A stretch of DNA of 64,000 bases from Noviherbaspirillum humi (GTDB taxonomy: Bacteria; Pseudomonadota; Gammaproteobacteria; Burkholderiales; Burkholderiaceae_D). The stretch spans positions 62,001 to 126,000 of the forward strand of contig NZ_FZOT01000002.1 in NCBI RefSeq assembly GCF_900188095.1, given 5' to 3'. Positions within the stretch are counted from its first letter, which is position 1, and every line of letters starts with the position of its first letter. The translations under genes and the position numbers were made by a program. The notes below the pieces were generated by a model that did no database searches, was not told the origin of the DNA, and saw nothing but the letters and a program-made list of their open reading frames with translations. This document shows, piece after piece, positions 61,834 to 64,000 of the stretch.

Positions 61834-62478
61834 ATGATCCGTATTGTTATCGCCGACGATCACACCATCATGCGCGAAGGCCTGAAGCGAATCCTCGAAG
61901 GCGCCGACGATATTGAAGTCGTGGGTGAGGCCGTCGACGGTTACGAGGCACTGGCTCAAGTCCGCAAGGGCGGGTTCGACCTGCTGATGCTCGACCTCTC
62001 CATGCCCGGTCGCAGCGGCGTCGAACTGATCCGGCAGATCAAGGACGAGATGCCCAAGCTGCCCATCCTGATCCTGACGATGCACGAAGAGGAGCAGTAT
62101 GCGGTACGCGCCATCCGCGCCGGCGCGAAAGGCTATCTCACCAAGGAGAGTGCCGGCACCCAGCTCGTGAGCGCCATCCGCAAGGTCGCAGCCGGCCGCC
62201 CCTACATCAGCCTCGAGGTTGCCGAACAGCTGGCCATGGATGCCATGCCTGCCAATGAAGACCTGCCGCACAAGCAGCTTTCCAACCGGGAGTTCGAAGT
62301 CTTCACGCTGCTGGTGAGCGGCAAGTCGATCACGGAGATCGCCGAATCGCTGCACCTGAGCGCCAAGACGGTGAGTACCCACAAAACCCGCATCCTAAAC
62401 AAAATGAACATGAGCTCGCTTGCGGAAATGGTGCAGTATGCGGTGCAGCATAGGCTGCTGGGCCCGCTCAAGGTCTGA
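61834..62478 (+). CDS. NarL/FixJ-family response regulator, BvgA/GacA-like
   Basis: 214 residues. The receiver domain is complete: D8-D9, phosphoacceptor D54 (LMLDLSMPG), T82 and K104. The LuxR-type HTH (about 148-210) reads LSNREFEVFTLLVSGKSI and KTVSTHKTRILNKMN, very close to the BvgA recognition helix (KTVSTYKTRLLQKLN from memory). The kinase gene just upstream may be its partner or an inactive modulator. A terminator follows. Confidence 0.93.
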   Translation: MIRIVIADDHTIMREGLKRILEGADDIEVVGEAVDGYEALAQVRKGGFDLLMLDLSMPGRSGVELIRQIKDEMPKLPILILTMHEEEQYAVRAIRAGAKGYLTKESAGTQLVSAIRKVAAGRPYISLEVAEQLAMDAMPANEDLPHKQLSNREFEVFTLLVSGKSITEIAESLHLSAKTVSTHKTRILNKMNMSSLAEMVQYAVQHRLLGPLKV

Positions 62479-62549
62479 CCCGCGCCTCTGGTTGTAGTCC
62501 TTTCCTTACCTCGGAAGCACTCGAAATTCCGTGCTTCGGCAGCCTGAAG

Positions 62550-62569
62550 CCCGCCAGCGCGGGTTTTTT
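62550..62569 (+). terminator. Terminator after the response regulator
   Basis: CCCGC (62550-62554), loop CAGC and GCGGG (62559-62563), then TTTTTT. The stem is short (5 bp) but the U-run is good. It lies about 70 bases after the stop. Confidence 0.75.
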
Positions 62570-62621
62570 CTTAATCAAAATCAAATCTGCCGCTTTTTTC
62601 GTCAGTGAAATTTACCGTCCC

Positions 62622-62659
62622 GGGTAGGAATTTTCCTACCCAATAGGCGGTAGTCCTAC
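62622..62659. promoter_or_regulatory. Pair of GTAG/CTAC dyads upstream of the Crp/Fnr gene
   Basis: GGGTAGGAATTTTCCTACCC (62622-62641) has perfect 9-bp arms. Eight bases on, GTAG-TC-CTAC (62650-62659) repeats the core in a shorter form. The first contains two inverted heptads of the BvgA type (A/TTTCCTA). The dyads lie about 200-240 bp before the Crp/Fnr gene. Confidence 0.65.
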
Positions 62660-62860
62660 ATCCTGATTCAGCCACTCCCGATAGTAAAGGCCGGTTGCTA
62701 TTGCGATACTAGCCATTCACTAAAACGCAACAGTGTCAGACAGCAAATGCTGACCTGCGAACCGCATCGTCGCCTCCTCCCGCGCCACGATGAAAAAGAC
62801 CGAAGCCGCATCCCACGGCGCTTCCGCCAAAACACTGGATTTTTGAAATAGGAGATGGTT

Positions 62861-63742
62861 ATGTTGTCAACGCAAGCGTCCGATTCCCGCGGCGAGGTCG
62901 TCAATTCGACTCTGCATTCCTCATCTCTCGAAGCGGGCTGGCAACGGCAGGGCAAGCTCTGGTCCAACCTGAAGGAACTGTGCGACATCCTCCACATCCC
63001 CCAGGTCACGGCCCATACCGAAGAAGAGCTGCTTTTCCAGCATGTGCAATTCAAGACCGGGCAGCGGGTCCATACCATCGGCCAGCCCTTCGATACGCTG
63101 TATATCGTTCACTCCGGCTTCCTGAAGACGGTCCTGATCGACGAGTTCGGCAATGAGCAGGTGCTCAGCTTCCCGATGAAGGGCGACCTGTTCGGCGTCG
63201 ACGGCATCCACACCAAGCGCTATGCGTCGGAAGCCGTTGCCCTCTCCAACTGCGACCTGATCCTTCTGCCGTTCAAGAAGCTCACCGCGCTTGGCCGCAT
63301 CCATCCCGAGTTCGAGCATGCGATGTACAGCGTCATGAGCCGCGAACTGGTGCGTGAACAGGGCATGGTCAGCATGCTGGGCGCACTCAGCGCCGAAGCC
63401 CGCGTCGCCCGCTTCCTGGTCAACCTGTCGGAGCGCTATGCCGACATGGGCTACTCCAGCAAACTGTTCAACCTGCGCATGACACGTCATGAGATCGGCA
63501 GCTATCTCGGCCTGACCCTGGAAACCGTCAGCCGGACCCTGTCAGCCTTCAACGAGATCGGCCTCATCACCGTCGACCAGCGCTCCATCGGCATCAAGGA
63601 TGCGGAAGCATTGCGGACGCTGCGCCGCCTGCCCCCTTCCAGCTCGCGCGCAAAACAGGTCGCCGCGAAAAAGGCCAAGGCCGCAGCTGCCCAAGCGCAG
63701 GAAGCGCCGGCCGAGGGCTGGGACCAGCGCGCCAGCGCCTGA
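62861..63742 (+). CDS. Crp/Fnr-family transcription regulator without an Fe-S cluster motif
   Basis: 293 residues from ATG 62861, with AGGAG six bases upstream (ATG 62855 is two codons earlier). A cyclic-nucleotide-binding-like beta roll (about 60-170) contains FQHVQFKTGQRVHTIGQPFDTLYIVHSGFLKTVLID. The DNA-binding helix HEIGSYLGLTLETVSRTLSAF carries the E-xx-SR contacts of FNR. The N-terminal cysteines required by FNR are missing: only C41 and one other Cys are present. It has an Ala/Lys-rich C-terminal tail. Confidence 0.93.
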   Translation: MLSTQASDSRGEVVNSTLHSSSLEAGWQRQGKLWSNLKELCDILHIPQVTAHTEEELLFQHVQFKTGQRVHTIGQPFDTLYIVHSGFLKTVLIDEFGNEQVLSFPMKGDLFGVDGIHTKRYASEAVALSNCDLILLPFKKLTALGRIHPEFEHAMYSVMSRELVREQGMVSMLGALSAEARVARFLVNLSERYADMGYSSKLFNLRMTRHEIGSYLGLTLETVSRTLSAFNEIGLITVDQRSIGIKDAEALRTLRRLPPSSSRAKQVAAKKAKAAAAQAQEAPAEGWDQRASA

Positions 63743-63767
63743 TCCGGCTAGCACCATTAGCCTGGCC

Positions 63768-63790
63768 AAGCCCTCTTCGGAGGGCTTTTT
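63768..63790 (+). terminator. Terminator after the Crp/Fnr gene
   Basis: AAGCCCTC (63768-63775), loop TTCG and GAGGGCTT (63780-63787), then T-run. It has a perfect 8-bp stem with a UUCG tetraloop. Confidence 0.93.
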
Positions 63791-63797
63791 CTTTTCA

Positions 63798-64000
63798 AAA
63801 TGGCCATAAACGCCATGCTTCAAATGCGCCGCCCCCGCCCCGTTCCAAGGTCCTCCAGTGCCGCAACGGCCAGCCGGCATGAGGGCGTTGCCGCTCTTGC
63901 CACGTTCAACGAATCCGGGAATTTCTTCAAAATCTTGTCGCCAGGCTGCAAATCGCCTGTTACCCAAGGGTTATAATACGACCCGCCTTGATCCGCCTCA
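63798..64000. other. Window-edge region with a -10 element
   Basis: No gene is supported. TATAAT at 63972-63977 points rightward to a gene beyond the window. No -35 is evident. Confidence 0.4.

Noticed and set aside
62479-62860. FNR box (TTGAT-N4-ATCAA) upstream of the Crp/Fnr gene
   Set aside because: No match found on either strand; the notable dyad has a different sequence.
63542-63967. Minus-strand open frame at the right edge
   Set aside because: It overlaps the end of the Crp/Fnr gene and its terminator in antisense, with no start signal or recognisable domain.

Overview
The window is a 64 kb piece of a GC-rich betaproteobacterial chromosome. The best fit is Burkholderiales, close to Oxalobacteraceae (Herbaspirillum/Herminiimonas-like). 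The evidence is the priB-rpsF pair, a DUF4148 protein, the trpS-dapA-bamC-metallohydrolase run, the pyrG-kdsA-eno-ftsB run, a complete isc operon and a protocatechuate 3,4-dioxygenase pair. Family assignments come from reading the translations; no database search was run. Most of the DNA is densely packed core genome. I see no insertion sequence, integrase, prophage, CRISPR array or rRNA operon.

Layout. 0-11.5 kb: ribosomal/primosomal genes (priB partial, rpsF), lexA with a perfect SOS box, trmJ, suhB, rhlE, mutS plus an unrecognised exported protein, slyD, a JmjC-type ribosomal oxygenase, an Ala/Pro-rich lipoprotein and arsC. 11.5-20.6 kb: a minus-strand block with a metallo-beta-lactamase-fold hydrolase, bamC, dapA, a methyltransferase, trpS, a site-2 protease-like peptidase, a YciO-family protein, htpX, a PHP phosphoesterase and an alpha/beta hydrolase. 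20.7-29.5 kb: an acyl-CoA synthetase, a small lipoprotein, a DUF455 ferritin-like protein, gamma-carbonic anhydrase, hslO, then ftsB-eno-kdsA-pyrG. 29.6-36.7 kb: an LpxR-like protein, an alpha/beta hydrolase, comEC, tatD, lolD and lolC. 37.2-43.7 kb: an RpfE-like protein, recJ, prfB (with its programmed frameshift), lysS and a glycine-zipper protein. 43.8-49.7 kb: the iron-sulfur cluster operon iscR-iscS-iscU-iscA-hscB-hscA-fdx-iscX. 49.9-57.2 kb: an orphan beta-barrel-like protein, a low-molecular-weight phosphatase, an atypical uracil-DNA-glycosylase-fold protein, uvrB, an aspartate/aromatic aminotransferase, tRNA-Asn and a DUF4148 protein. 57.3-59.7 kb: pcaQ divergent from pcaHG. 59.9-64 kb: a DUF2721 protein, a PAS sensor kinase, a NarL/BvgA-type response regulator and a Crp/Fnr-type regulator.

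How the genes work together. Three themes recur: envelope biogenesis (bamC, lolCD, LpxR-like, kdsA, ftsB, htpX), genome maintenance (lexA, mutS, uvrB, recJ, the UDG-like protein) and iron-sulfur biology (isc operon, a TrpRS carrying a four-cysteine cluster motif). The least ordinary part is the 60.7-63.7 kb signalling cluster. Its sensor kinase has Tyr where the phosphoacceptor His should be and Ser at the N-box Asn. The neighbouring response regulator is intact and BvgA-like, and a 20-bp dyad built from two BvgA-like heptads lies just upstream of the Crp/Fnr gene. Other points worth checking are two hairpin/U-tract structures that split the isc operon between iscA and hscB, the cluster motif in TrpRS, a UDG homologue lacking the catalytic Asp, a PcaQ-type operator that overlaps the pcaQ start codon, and two genes that look leaderless.
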